Source of the DNA: Neosynechococcus sphagnicola sy1
Lineage (GTDB): Bacteria > Cyanobacteriota > Cyanobacteriia > Neosynechococcales > Neosynechococcaceae
Reading direction: 5' to 3'
Length of the DNA: 44,423 nt
NCBI RefSeq assembly: GCF_000775285.1
Contig: NZ_JJML01000022.1
Span: 1-44,423 of the forward strand
Position numbers and translations under genes: made by a program. Positions 1-8,807 of the stretch are shown here, piece after piece (the first letter of the stretch is position 1; each line of letters begins with the position of its first letter). The notes under the pieces were generated by a model. That model ran no database searches, was not told the DNA's origin, and saw only the letters and a program-made list of their open reading frames with translations.

Positions 1-25
1 TTCCGCTTTGCTCAGGCGTGGCGAA

Positions 26-129
26 CTGCTAAACCTCTGATGCCGTAAGGCGTTGAGCACCCAGAACACCTGGTTAATCTCTTGTTTCAGGCTGCTGCTA
101 AACCTCTGATGCCGTAAGGCGTTGAGCAC
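26..129. CRISPR. Two copies of a 35-nt CRISPR-like direct repeat with one 34-nt spacer
   Basis: Two identical 35-nt units lie at 26-60 and 95-129, separated by 34 nt of unrelated sequence (61-94). Each holds a short internal dyad (GCC-GTAA-GGC) and ends in TTGAGCAC, so the complementary strand would read GTGCTCAAC at its 5' end. Repeat length, spacer length and the central dyad fit a CRISPR array. The array probably continues left of the window, since position 1 is only 25 nt before the first repeat. No cas gene is present in the window. A 28-nt part of the same unit recurs at 9433-9460. A dispersed palindromic repeat family is the alternative reading. Confidence 0.6.
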
Positions 130-165
130 TCAGGATTTTTTGTTTTGCCAAAAGAGCCATGTCCA

Positions 166-194
166 ATTGTCCCCACACACGTGGGGGTGAACCG
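166..194 (+). CRISPR. Solitary type I-E-like CRISPR repeat
   Basis: A 29-nt segment with the dyad CCCCACACAC-GTGGGGG followed by TGAACCG matches the form of type I-E repeats known from cyanobacteria and actinobacteria (stem of C and G runs, conserved GAACCG end). Only one copy is visible. It starts 36 nt after the second unit of the unrelated repeat at 95-129, and is followed by 28 nt and then the stop codon of the RND gene. It looks like the terminal or orphan repeat of a decayed array. Confidence 0.5.
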
Positions 195-222
195 AAGGGC
201 ATGTGTAGCCACCCCACTGCCA

Positions 223-3200
223 CTACCTCATTCGGTCACTCGTGATCTCGACAATTGGATGATCTCCACCAGCATTGGCATCCTTCTGAATTCCTTTGCG
301 ATCGCGCCAAAGTTTGTAATACAGAATCGGTACTGCCGATCGCGACAGTAACAAGGAGGCCACTTCACCAGCCATGAGCGAGATTGCTAATCCTTGGAAG
401 ATGGGGTCAGCGAGGATAATTGCCGATCCGACAAATACAGCGGCAGCAGTTAAAAGCATGGGACGGAACCGCACTGCTCCTGCATCGATGACCGCTTCCT
501 CTAAGGGCATTCCTTCCTTGAGGCGTAACTCGATGAAATCCACCAAGATGATGGAGTTCCGCACCACAATTCCAGCTCCAGCAATGAATCCAATCATGGA
601 AGTCGCAGTAAAAAATGATCCCATTAACCAGTGGGCTGGCATAATACCGATCAGCGAAAAGGGAATGGCGGCCATGATCACCAATGGCGTTGTAAATGAC
701 TGAAACCAACCAACAACCAGCGCATAAATCAGCAACAGTACCACCGCAAAGGCAATCCCAAGATCGCGGAAAACCTCATAGGTGACTTGCCATTCACCAT
801 CCCATTTGATCCCATAGGTTTCGGTGGTTGGGGGTTGTTCAGTCAGATAAGTCTGAATCTTTGTACCAGTGGTTGGAACAAGTTTGTCGATCTGAGGTTG
901 CAGGTTGAGCATGGCATAGACGGCACTCTCAACTTTGCCAGACACATCGCCCAAGACATAGACAACAGGCTGTAGATTCTTGTGATAAATGCTGGTGTCT
1001 GCTGTCGTTGTTGTTGTATTTACCAGGGCACTCAGAGGTACCAAATTTCCATGAATCCCCTTAAGGCTAAGGGATGTTAGATCCTCTAAACTGCTGCGAC
1101 TTGACTGACTGAACCGCAGATTGATTGACACATCCTCACGGGCATTTTCATCATGTAACAGCCCTACATTTTGACCAGACAGCGCCATTTGCAAGACTTC
1201 TGAAATTTGAGCCGGACTGATGCCATTCAACGCGGCTTTTTCGCGATCGATCACCAATCGATAATCCGTTTGAGGCGCTTCCACATACCAGTCCACATCG
1301 ACGACACCATCAGTTGACTGATACAACTGGCGAATTTTAGTCGCTAGGTCAATTTGGCCATTGTAATCAGGGCCATAAATCTCAGTCACCAGAGTTTGTA
1401 AAACTGGAGGGCCAGGAGGAATTTCGGCAACCTGAATTCGGGCATGGTAGCGATCGCTAATTTCCTTGAGCTTGGGACGAATGGCTTTGGCAATCTCATG
1501 GCTCTGTCGGTTGCGTTCCCCCTTCGGCAAAAAGTTCACCTGAATATCCGCAACATTGGTTCCTGATCGCAGAAAGTAGTGCCGCACCAAACCATTAAAG
1601 TTATAGGGTGAAGAGGTACCCACATAACTTTGATAGTGAAGAACTTCAGGAACCGTAGCGAGATATTGTCCCATTTCCTTCGTCGCTCTGGCGGTCTGCT
1701 CCAGGGTCGTGCCCTCTGGCATATTCACTACCACCTGCAACTCACTCTTATTGTCAAAGGGCAGCATTTTCAGAATCACCAGCCGGGAACCGGCCAGTCC
1801 ACCTACGATTAAGACCAGCGCCATCACCGTCGCCACCAGAAACGTCGTTCCTCGACGGGGGTAATGCACCAAGGGATACATAAAGCGACGATAAAGCTGG
1901 CTCAGGGCATCTTCCCCATGATCGTGGGCAGCATGACTAGAGCCGCTGAAAACTTGCACGGTTGCCCAAGGGACAACGATGAAGGCCACCATCGCTGAAA
2001 AGATCATGGCAGCAGAGGCACCGAGGGGAATTGGCAGCATATAAGGCCCCATCAATCCCCCGACAAATGCCATGGGGAGAATGGCAGCGATGACCGCCAA
2101 GGTTGCCAATATCGTGGGATTACCCACTTCATCCACCGCTTCCAGCACAATCTGTTGCAGGGTGCGACGGCGATTCGTGGATAATTGCAACCGGGTTTTA
2201 TTGTCTGGCAATTGTAGATGCCGTCCGACGTTTTCCACCACCACGATCGCATCATCCACTAGGATTCCGATGGAGAAGATCAGGGCAAAGAAGGTGACTC
2301 GATTCAGCGTGAAGTGATAAAAGACAAAGCTAGCAAGGGTTAATGACAAGGTGACGGGAATTGAGATGGCAACGACCATTGCCTCCTTTTTACCCATCAC
2401 AAACCACATCAGCAACGTCACAGAACCGACTGCGATCAGCATATGAAACAGTAGTTCGTTAGAACGTTCAGCCGCTATTTCACCGTAGTCTCGGGTCACG
2501 GTTAGATGAACATTTTGGGGAAGATAATGGTGTTGAATTTGCTCTAGCTTATGCAGAACCCGATGAGATACCTGAATTGCATTAGCTCCAGCACGTTTGG
2601 CGATCGCGATCGTCACCGCTTCGGTTTCCCCTTGCAGGGGTATAGCCTGCCGCGCCCCTTGATCGACGTTCCCTTGTCCAAAAAATACATAACTTGCAGG
2701 TTCCTCCGAGCCATCCGTAACGGTTGCGACATCTCGCAAATAAACAGGTTGATTGTTGGCAACTGCAACGACAAGTCCTTTAGCATCTTTCGCAGATCCA
2801 ATGAAACTCTGGGTTCTCACTAAAAACGAGTGATTATTTTGACTGAAGGCACCACTGGCAAGTTCAGCATTTTGAGCCTGAATTGCTGTTGCTATCTCTA
2901 GGGGCGTTAAGCCAAAGGCATTTAATCGAACTGGATCAAGATCGACTCGCAGTTGTCGCTTCTGTCCACCGATCAGGGTCGTTTCGGAAACATCGGGAAC
3001 TTGCTTAATTTGTTCGTCTAATTGAGCCGCAATCTGCCGTAATTCGGCTCCACTACTCTGCTCTCCCCACAATGTCAGGGTCAGAATCGGTACATCATCA
3101 ATTGACCTTGACTTAATGAGTGGTTGGGAGACACCGGAAGGAATCTTGTCAAAGTTGGCGTAGAGTTTATTGTAAAGTTTAACCACAGAATCTTCTGTAT

Positions 3201-3561
3201 TCTGCCCAACCAGAAATCGCACAATTACTAGCGATGAGCCGGGACGTGATGTGGAGTAAATATATTCCACGCCGGGCAGTTCTTTAATCAACTTCTCCAG
3301 AGGTGCCGTGACCCGCTGTTCCACATCCTTGGCAGAGGCTCCCGGCATTTGCACAAACACATCTGCCATTGGTACCGTGATTTGTGGTTCTTCTTCCCTT
3401 GGCAGGATTAGGATGGCACCAATCCCTAATAGCAGTGCCACCAGAATGATCAGTGGCGTTAGTTTTGAGTCAATGAATTTCTTGGCTAAGTTACCTACAA
3501 ATCCCAATCTGGGGGCATTAGAAGATAGAGATGGATGTTCATGCGGTTGCTTCTGAATCAT
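223..3561 (-). CDS. RND-family efflux pump inner-membrane permease (AcrB/CzcA type)
   Basis: The protein has 1112 residues, the usual RND permease length. It shows the duplicated layout: a TM helix near residue 30-50, a periplasmic porter region, a central TM block with [14 protein letters not shown] (the TM4 acidic motif of proton-driven pumps), a second porter region and a final TM block ending about residue 1090. It would form the proton-antiporting trimer of a tripartite pump with the membrane-fusion protein encoded just upstream (13-nt gap). It is the last gene of the SQR-ArsR-rhodanese operon. The reading frame is intact. Substrate is unknown; the context suggests sulfur-stress products or hydrophobic toxicants, but this is inference. 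No outer-membrane TolC partner is in the window. Confidence 0.92.
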   Translation of the reverse strand: MIQKQPHEHPSLSSNAPRLGFVGNLAKKFIDSKLTPLIILVALLLGIGAILILPREEEPQITVPMADVFVQMPGASAKDVEQRVTAPLEKLIKELPGVEYIYSTSRPGSSLVIVRFLVGQNTEDSVVKLYNKLYANFDKIPSGVSQPLIKSRSIDDVPILTLTLWGEQSSGAELRQIAAQLDEQIKQVPDVSETTLIGGQKRQLRVDLDPVRLNAFGLTPLEIATAIQAQNAELASGAFSQNNHSFLVRTQSFIGSAKDAKGLVVAVANNQPVYLRDVATVTDGSEEPASYVFFGQGNVDQGARQAIPLQGETEAVTIAIAKRAGANAIQVSHRVLHKLEQIQHHYLPQNVHLTVTRDYGEIAAERSNELLFHMLIAVGSVTLLMWFVMGKKEAMVVAISIPVTLSLTLASFVFYHFTLNRVTFFALIFSIGILVDDAIVVVENVGRHLQLPDNKTRLQLSTNRRRTLQQIVLEAVDEVGNPTILATLAVIAAILPMAFVGGLMGPYMLPIPLGASAAMIFSAMVAFIVVPWATVQVFSGSSHAAHDHGEDALSQLYRRFMYPLVHYPRRGTTFLVATVMALVLIVGGLAGSRLVILKMLPFDNKSELQVVVNMPEGTTLEQTARATKEMGQYLATVPEVLHYQSYVGTSSPYNFNGLVRHYFLRSGTNVADIQVNFLPKGERNRQSHEIAKAIRPKLKEISDRYHARIQVAEIPPGPPVLQTLVTEIYGPDYNGQIDLATKIRQLYQSTDGVVDVDWYVEAPQTDYRLVIDREKAALNGISPAQISEVLQMALSGQNVGLLHDENAREDVSINLRFSQSSRSSLEDLTSLSLKGIHGNLVPLSALVNTTTTTADTSIYHKNLQPVVYVLGDVSGKVESAVYAMLNLQPQIDKLVPTTGTKIQTYLTEQPPTTETYGIKWDGEWQVTYEVFRDLGIAFAVVLLLIYALVVGWFQSFTTPLVIMAAIPFSLIGIMPAHWLMGSFFTATSMIGFIAGAGIVVRNSIILVDFIELRLKEGMPLEEAVIDAGAVRFRPMLLTAAAVFVGSAIILADPIFQGLAISLMAGEVASLLLSRSAVPILYYKLWRDRKGIQKDANAGGDHPIVEITSDRMR

Positions 3562-3573
3562 TTCTTGATCACC

Positions 3574-4893
3574 CTATTCCTGAATGGTGATCGGTTGTCC
3601 GTCGCTGAGTTGCCCAATGTTGGTGCGAATGATGCGATCGCCCGTGATCAATCCTGAAACAATTTCTACCTGTCCATGCTGTTGATGCCCTGTTTTCACC
3701 CACCGCAAAACAGCGATCGATTGAGAATTGTTTGTCTTGACGACATAAACCCCTTGTAACTGCCCTCGTTGAATCAGGGCATTCCTAGGAATGAGAATGG
3801 TTTCTTGTTGTTCACCTAAAGGCAGAGCAATGCGTCCAAACATTCCTGAAATCAGGTTCTCAGAATCATGGAGCGGAATCTTGATCAGAAAACTACGAGA
3901 ATTGGGATTGGCTGCTGGAACAATTTGTTGAATGGTGGCGTTGAAAGTTTGACGGACGGCATCCACCCGTACCTTGACCTGTTGACCGACACGGACGAAG
4001 CGCAAGTCTGCTTCTGGGACTGAGATTTCTATCTGGAGTCGGTTGGGATTTTCAACTTTCAGCAGTGCCGTTCCAAGCGCTGCCATCTCTCCTTCATAGG
4101 CAAGTTTCTCCACTACAACCCCATCAAAGGGTGCGATCACTGTGCCGTAGCTCTCACTCACGGATGCCGAGGCCACCCCAGATTCTGCCCGCTGGACGGC
4201 AGCGCGGGACTGGGCGATCGCCGCCTGTGCCTGCCGAATGCCTGCTTCTGTTTGGGCAACTCTTGCCTTGGCTTCCTCCAGGGTGGTATTTGCCTCATCT
4301 AGTCGAGATTGGGCAACCGCTCCTTCGCCTTGCAGTTGAGCCATTCGAGACTGGTTGATCGTTGCCAATCGCAGGGCAGCTTGAGCCTCAATTTTTTGGG
4401 ACTCTAATTGATTTAGGATTGCCTGGGAACGGATGACTTCTGATTGTGCTTGAGCCACCCCTGATTGTGCCTGACTGGTTTGAGCCGTCATATCCATGAC
4501 ATCAATGCGAACCAGACTCTCGCCTTTACGGAAGCGATCGCCAGATTCCAGCGCCAAGTGTGTGATCCGTCCCATCACCCGGGTTGACAGAGTGGCCTGA
4601 TCAATGGGGCGAATCGTCCCAGAGAGTTCTAGGGTATTGGCAATGAACTGGGAGCGCAGCGTCAGGGTTTCAACCGCAATTGCTGGGGCTAATGGGGCTT
4701 CTGGTGCCTGGGGAGAACGGGTAAGTTGCAGCATTCCCCAGGTTCCTCCAGCCAGGATCAATGTTCCTCCCAGCAATAGTCCCCAACGCTTCAAAGAAAA
4801 TGGTAGTGAGGGAGACTGCTTTTGTTCACCTAATCCATTAATTGTTTGATCGAAGGCTTCATGAAGCGGTTTATCTGAGGTGGTGTGAGTCAT
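3574..4893 (-). CDS. Periplasmic adaptor (HlyD/AcrA-like membrane-fusion protein) of the RND pump
   Basis: The 439-residue protein has an N-terminal cytoplasmic stretch, one TM anchor near residues 34-52, and a lipoyl/barrel-sandwich half (ATLSTRVMGRITHLALESGD). A long Gln/Ala-rich coiled-coil hairpin follows (about 130-245), then the second lipoyl half (GTVIAPFDGVVVEKLAYEGE), a beta-barrel and a membrane-proximal domain. This is the standard adaptor order. It ends 12 nt before the permease start and lies 100 nt after the rhodanese gene, so it is co-transcribed with both. It would bridge the RND trimer to an outer-membrane channel encoded elsewhere. Confidence 0.9.
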   Translation of the reverse strand: MTHTTSDKPLHEAFDQTINGLGEQKQSPSLPFSLKRWGLLLGGTLILAGGTWGMLQLTRSPQAPEAPLAPAIAVETLTLRSQFIANTLELSGTIRPIDQATLSTRVMGRITHLALESGDRFRKGESLVRIDVMDMTAQTSQAQSGVAQAQSEVIRSQAILNQLESQKIEAQAALRLATINQSRMAQLQGEGAVAQSRLDEANTTLEEAKARVAQTEAGIRQAQAAIAQSRAAVQRAESGVASASVSESYGTVIAPFDGVVVEKLAYEGEMAALGTALLKVENPNRLQIEISVPEADLRFVRVGQQVKVRVDAVRQTFNATIQQIVPAANPNSRSFLIKIPLHDSENLISGMFGRIALPLGEQQETILIPRNALIQRGQLQGVYVVKTNNSQSIAVLRWVKTGHQQHGQVEIVSGLITGDRIIRTNIGQLSDGQPITIQE

Positions 4894-4993
4894 AGGATCA
4901 AGCCTTCCTTCCTAGAAATTGGAGGGGGATGAAGCGATGGGGGTATGATTGAGTAATAGGAAAAATAGGGTAGAGTTTTTAATCCCAAATCTC

Positions 4994-5329
4994 CTAAGGA
5001 TGATTGCCCCGCTGCACAGAATAACCTGTGCTTTGCCATGCCAATAAGCCACCTTTCAGGTTGTAGACCTGACGGTAGCCCTGAGTTACTAACCATTGAG
5101 CTGCGATCGCGCTCCGATGACCTGAGAGACAGGTGAGGGCAATTTCCTGATCTTTGGAGATCTCCTTCAGAATGCGGTTACGACTTAACCGTTGTGCTCC
5201 GGGAATATGCCCCATCCAGTATTCCAACCAACCGCGCACATCAATGATTAAGAGCTGATTCTGAAGCGACTTCAGTTGAGTTGACGTGAGTAAGACTGGA
5301 TTCATCGATTGTTTTTTAGTTGATGTCAT
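4994..5329 (-). CDS. Single-domain rhodanese-like sulfurtransferase
   Basis: The 111-residue protein is the length of a lone rhodanese domain. It contains the DVRGWLEYWMGHIPGAQ segment typical of the fold and an active-site loop with catalytic cysteine, CLSGHRS. Rhodaneses move sulfane sulfur between donors such as thiosulfate or glutathione persulfide and thiol or cyanide acceptors. The start at 5329 is preceded by GGGAG at suitable spacing; a second Met lies eight codons in. Its place in an operon with sulfide:quinone oxidoreductase and an ArsR regulator suggests it handles the polysulfide or persulfide made by SQR. Confidence 0.9.
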   Translation of the reverse strand: MTSTKKQSMNPVLLTSTQLKSLQNQLLIIDVRGWLEYWMGHIPGAQRLSRNRILKEISKDQEIALTCLSGHRSAIAAQWLVTQGYRQVYNLKGGLLAWQSTGYSVQRGNHP

Positions 5330-5347
5330 TTTGATCTCCCGATATTT

Positions 5348-5743
5348 TTAAACTCTGCACATGACGGCAAATGATTTGATAAAAGGGCTTGCCATTCTGG
5401 GGTCTTTAATCATGGCAGTATAGTCTCCCAGTCGGAATTGTAATTTGCGGCTAATGTAGGCCATACTCAATCCCATCATGTTCAAACCTTTTATTTTCCA
5501 TTGTTGCCAGTGTTCGCGATCAGCCCGTAAGTCCCAATTCATTTTTTGTCCGTCATAGGCTCCCGCAAAAACCACCCGTCCAGCTTCAACCGTGAGAACA
5601 CCTGCGGGATTTACATCCGCTTCAAACCCATAACCAATCACTGAATTAAAATCGATTTTAGCCAGGGCGTCGGCTAGCTCTGGTTCGGCATTCCACTGTT
5701 CAGCAAATGCCTGCATCCATGCCGGTGAAAATATGTCTGTCAT
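5348..5743 (-). CDS. SCP2 sterol-carrier-like protein
   Basis: I take the ATG at 5743, giving 131 residues beginning MTDIFSPAWM; an in-frame start at 5797 would overlap the upstream gene. The pattern of an N-terminal helix (WMQAFAEQWNAEPELADAL), beta strands and a C-terminal segment with MIKDPRMASPFIKSF resembles SCP2-type lipid-binding domains found in bacterial operons. I see no catalytic residues. It sits 18 nt before the rhodanese gene in the sulfide operon. A lipid- or hydrophobic-ligand-binding role is inference from the fold family. Confidence 0.6.
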   Translation of the reverse strand: MTDIFSPAWMQAFAEQWNAEPELADALAKIDFNSVIGYGFEADVNPAGVLTVEAGRVVFAGAYDGQKMNWDLRADREHWQQWKIKGLNMMGLSMAYISRKLQFRLGDYTAMIKDPRMASPFIKSFAVMCRV

Positions 5744-5769
5744 GGGTGGCTCCAAATCAATTTTGAAAA

Positions 5770-6306
5770 TTAGTTGTAGCGGGAAACAGTTTGCCATTCT
5801 TGAACCAATGAGGGTGGTACCGATAACCGAATAGCCTCACCCTGAAGCGTTGGCAATGTTAACTGGAGGGGAATCTCTGCTTGTAACTGCGGTAGTAATG
5901 GCTCAAGGTCATACTGGCCGACGTTTGTTTCCGGGCGATCGCGATCGGTGAACATATTGTTGGAAGCGTCAGCAGCCACCAGGGTCTTCCCCAATGAACT
6001 TGTTAACGTCAGGGGTTGGGAGCGATCAATTTCAACCACGCCGGGAAAGCCCACCAGCCTGAGTTCAAAGCTGGTTTGCCCTTCGGGTCGGATGCGCTTG
6101 AAGGCAACAGCCTGCCAGCCATTACCATGCTGATCTTTAAGGGTTTGGCGAGACTGATGGACGATTTGTCCCGGTGCTTCTTCGAGTTCTCGAATGTCAG
6201 CTGCTGCAAGGGGAGGATTTAATAGTCCTAACCTCAGTAAAACCACCAACACGATCGCGCCTAACAACAATAACCACGATAAAAACTTGCGAATTCGACA
6301 TCCCAT
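5770..6306 (-). CDS. DUF3122-type periplasmic protein
   Basis: The 178-residue protein begins with a basic N-terminus and a hydrophobic helix (residues 8-28), a signal peptide or anchor, so most of it should be outside the plasma membrane. The segment QSRQTLKDQHGNGWQAVAFK and the overall length match the cyanobacterial DUF3122 family as I recall it. The start at 6306 has GAGAGGG upstream. It lies 15 nt after the ArsR gene and its end is separated by 26 nt from the SCP2-like start. No function is established; the context links it to envelope aspects of the sulfide operon. Confidence 0.65.
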   Translation of the reverse strand: MGCRIRKFLSWLLLLGAIVLVVLLRLGLLNPPLAAADIRELEEAPGQIVHQSRQTLKDQHGNGWQAVAFKRIRPEGQTSFELRLVGFPGVVEIDRSQPLTLTSSLGKTLVAADASNNMFTDRDRPETNVGQYDLEPLLPQLQAEIPLQLTLPTLQGEAIRLSVPPSLVQEWQTVSRYN

Positions 6307-6321
6307 AAATCACCCTCTCTA

Positions 6322-6615
6322 CTAATCGATCAGAGATTGACGAAGATGAGCGCACAATTCCAGTAATTGCCTATCAATCACTCGGTAATAACGCCAAATT
6401 CCTTCCCGACGGCAGGTCACTACGCCAGCATCCTTCATCAAGCGCAAATGTCTGGAGACATTACCCTGGTGGAGTCCGGTATACTCGCAGATTTGCTGCA
6501 CACTGCGTTCTTGATTGCACAGGGCTGCCAGAATTTGCAGGCGGGTGGGTTCTGCCAGAATCTTGAATCGGCCTGCGAGTACCTCCAGTTCCTCAGGGTT
6601 GAAGACAATTTCCAT
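6322..6615 (-). CDS. ArsR/SmtB-family repressor, possibly a thiol (SqrR/BigR-like) sensor
   Basis: The chosen ATG at 6615 gives 97 residues with a winged HTH: LAEPTRLQILAALCNQERSV, then recognition helix LHQGNVSRHLRLMKDAGVV, then wing CRREGIWRYYRV. Cysteines are at 33, 43, 68 and 88. C33 (helix 2/3 region) and C88 (last helix) lie near the two cysteines that form the sulfide-responsive tetrasulfide in SqrR/BigR regulators. No SmtB-type metal-ligand cluster is obvious. Its start comes 1 nt after the stop of the 40-residue ORF, so it is translated within the operon it probably represses. The sulfide-sensing role is inferred from residue placement and from the neighbouring SQR. Confidence 0.88.
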   Translation of the reverse strand: MEIVFNPEELEVLAGRFKILAEPTRLQILAALCNQERSVQQICEYTGLHQGNVSRHLRLMKDAGVVTCRREGIWRYYRVIDRQLLELCAHLRQSLID

Positions 6616-6616
6616 A

Positions 6617-6739
6617 TCACTCGCTTCCCTCCGGTAAGTTGGGATGGCGATGGATGCTGATGAAGTGATGGAGCACTTCCTGTAAAGCAGGCCCATCAAC
6701 GACCATGTGAGTTCCGGGAATGCCCAAGATGATCTTCAT
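6617..6739 (-). CDS. Possible 40-residue protein translationally coupled to SQR
   Basis: The ATG at 6739 overlaps the SQR stop codon (ATGA), and the ORF's own TGA ends 1 nt before the ArsR start. It therefore exactly fills the gap between two operon genes, which supports real translation. The peptide starts MKIILGIPGTHMVVDGP and carries histidines clustered as HH-x5-H-x-H (HHFISIHRH) near residues 29-37. I do not recognise a family. A metal- or heme-binding role is only a possibility; it could also be a leader or coupling ORF that delivers ribosomes to arsR. Confidence 0.5.
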   Translation of the reverse strand: MKIILGIPGTHMVVDGPALQEVLHHFISIHRHPNLPEGSE

Positions 6740-8031
6740 CCGTTGACCTGAATCAGTTCTGGACTGGGAGCAATCGGTTCCACCAGCGGCAGCCCGATCG
6801 CCCGAAAGCCCCAACGCTCAAACCAGGGAATCGTCCAGCCTAAGCGCATCTTCGTTAGAAAATATTTCTCGAATCCTGACTTCATCCACCCCACCCAAAT
6901 GCCGTTATAGGTGAGCGCCCGGTGGCGATGTCCTGCCTCATCCGGTAGCAGTGGATCGGCTAAAAATAGCGCTCCCGTATCGCCGAAATCCGCGAAGCAA
7001 ACCGCCTGTAGCGTGGGTCTAAGCTGAAGTCCAGAGATAACACCTAACTCCAGGGAAATATTATGGGCAACCGCCAGAGCCATTTCTTCGGTCATCAGTC
7101 CCACCTTGGGAGCCCCCGTGGGGATCGGGGTTGGCTCCACGGCTTTGAGTTGGGTGATCACTCCCACGGCGTAAATCGACTCAAAGTTAGGATGACGATA
7201 AGTGGGTAATATGGGTACAAAGCCCTTGGCATCAGTTAAGCCCGGTACTTCGCGCAAGAAGCGTGGTCCGCGAAAGGGCGGCAAGACCATTGTGTACTTT
7301 GATGGAATCCTCCGTCCATCCGCTAGATGTACCGCGCCTGCTTCAAAATGCGAAATCGCCGTATTTTCCATTAGTTCAATTTCCCGAGCCGCCATGAATT
7401 TGCGCATCAGCCAGCGGGAGTTAGCCATACCACCGATGCCGAGATGACCAGCGTAGGGTTCTGAAGTAATGAAGGTGATCGGGACGTGAGATCGCAGTCC
7501 CTTCTGCTGCAAAACGTGATGCATCAAGAAGGCAACCTCATAGGCGGGGCCAAAACAACTAGCTCCCGGTGCCGCACCCACCACAATTGGCCCTGGATCG
7601 GCTAAGAATTTTTCCCACGCGACCCCTGCCAACACAGCATGGTGAGGATTACACACCGATTGAGTGTAACCTCCCTCGGGCCCCAACCCTGGAATAGCAT
7701 CTAGCGCCAGTTCTGGCCCTGTGGCAATGACGGCATAGTCGTAGTCCAGTATCTGACCCTGGAGCTGAATTTGTTTGGCCTTTGGATCAATTGCTGTCAC
7801 GGCATCCAGAATCAACTCAATGCCGTGCCGAGGAACGATCGTAGCTAAATCTAACTGGATCTGATCGAGGGACTTTAACCCCAACCCGACCCAAGGTAAT
7901 GAAGGCACAAACGTAAACTTCGGTTGATTTGAAATCAGCGTGATCCGATGTTCACGCGGCAATACATGCCTCAGTTCATAGGCAGTGGGCAATCCTCCCA
8001 GTCCCGCACCAATGACAATAATGTGAGCCAT
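6736..8031 (-). CDS. sqr: Sulfide:quinone oxidoreductase
   Basis: This 431-residue flavoprotein has the N-terminal FAD-binding dinucleotide fold (VIGAGLGGLPTAYEL), a second ATGPE motif and a C-terminal amphipathic end. Cysteines at 127, 159 (in GAAPGASCFGP) and 345 (in AVCFADFGD) correspond closely in spacing to the three redox cysteines of the Aquifex enzyme (124, 156, 347). It would oxidise sulfide to zero-valent sulfur or polysulfide and pass electrons to the plastoquinone pool at the membrane surface. It is the first gene of the minus-strand operon with an ArsR regulator, rhodanese and RND pump, an arrangement partly like the Synechocystis plasmid suo genes. Confidence 0.93.
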   Translation of the reverse strand: MAHIIVIGAGLGGLPTAYELRHVLPREHRITLISNQPKFTFVPSLPWVGLGLKSLDQIQLDLATIVPRHGIELILDAVTAIDPKAKQIQLQGQILDYDYAVIATGPELALDAIPGLGPEGGYTQSVCNPHHAVLAGVAWEKFLADPGPIVVGAAPGASCFGPAYEVAFLMHHVLQQKGLRSHVPITFITSEPYAGHLGIGGMANSRWLMRKFMAAREIELMENTAISHFEAGAVHLADGRRIPSKYTMVLPPFRGPRFLREVPGLTDAKGFVPILPTYRHPNFESIYAVGVITQLKAVEPTPIPTGAPKVGLMTEEMALAVAHNISLELGVISGLQLRPTLQAVCFADFGDTGALFLADPLLPDEAGHRHRALTYNGIWVGWMKSGFEKYFLTKMRLGWTIPWFERWGFRAIGLPLVEPIAPSPELIQVNG

Positions 8032-8190
8032 AATAGCGACTCCTAAACATCTTTTTTAAAACTTGAATTTGAGCCATGGATGAGCACCCACCATCCTGCC
8101 TGCAACCAAACATCGCTCAGGACACAGGGGGCAGGGCTACTGATGCATATAAACAGTCGTCGGCAATGCAGGCTCGAGAGAGCTAGTGAT

Positions 8191-8220
8191 TATTATACTA
8201 CTATACAGTTATATGGTAGA
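8191..8220 (-). promoter_or_regulatory. Candidate promoter/operator of the sqr operon
   Basis: Reading the minus strand, a perfect TATAAT occurs at 8197-8192, with a weak -35 (TCTACC) 17 nt upstream at 8220-8215. Between them is an imperfect AT-rich dyad with inner arms TATA-ACTG-TATA. ArsR repressors usually bind such AT-rich dyads over the promoter. The leader to the SQR ATG would be about 155 nt. This is pattern-based only. Confidence 0.35.
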
Positions 8221-8280
8221 AAATCCGAAGTGTTGCCAAACCTTTACTTTTTGTTTGGTTGTAGAAGAGTCATCGTCTAA

Positions 8281-8670
8281 TTAAGCCATGAGGTCACGGG
8301 ATCTCAATTGGGCACCTGCGTTGAACAATTTATGGATATAAGTCTGGCGATATTGCCCCTGAGAACGCAGAATGCGCTCAAAGGTTTCTGTGTTATTCAG
8401 CCCCCGTGTCAATTGCGCCTTGAATCCGTGCGATCGCCTCTTCCGCTGATCGATTTGCGACTGTTGACTCTCGTTGGCTTGATTCGCCTCACTCCCCTTC
8501 TCAAATAAGCTGCTAGCTTCCTCCAGCACCTGTCGCTTCCAGTTGTTAATCATCGTCGGATGCACTTCGTACTGACTGGCCATCTCCGAGATGGTCTTTT
8601 TTCTCCGAACAGCTTCCAGTGCGACTTTGGCTTTGAATTGCGGACTCTATTGTTTGCGTTTGTTACTCAT
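8281..8670 (-). pseudogene. IS3-family transposase OrfA remnant, chimeric
   Basis: Reading from an ATG at 8670, the conceptual product begins MSNKRKQ, meets an in-frame TAG at codon 8, then continues SPQFKAKVALEAVR and a helix-turn-helix (TISEMASQYEVHPTMINNWK) as in IS3-family OrfA (IS911-like) proteins. OrfA similarity stops after SQIDQ near 8450. The frame then runs through unrelated sequence to a TAA at 8281. No OrfB with the DDE catalytic domain and no terminal inverted repeats were seen. This is a decayed insertion sequence fused by chance or recombination to another fragment. Confidence 0.75.
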
Positions 8671-8807
8671 GAACTACTCCTATCATCTTTTGAGTGGTTC
8701 AGAGCTTATCCCCTTGTCCAGTTTTTCGGTTCCACTTCAATCAGCGATCGCACCAGAGGCTTTAGCCTACACTTAAACACAAGACCCATGCTCTAGGAGC
8801 ATTGTTC

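Noticed and set aside
145-351. Plus-strand ORF of 68 codons across the I-E-like repeat
   Set aside because: It runs through CRISPR-like sequence and the end of the RND gene, with no family resemblance.
8080-8280. Plus-strand ORF of 66 codons in the SQR leader
   Set aside because: It overlaps the likely sqr promoter and has no ribosome site or recognisable sequence.
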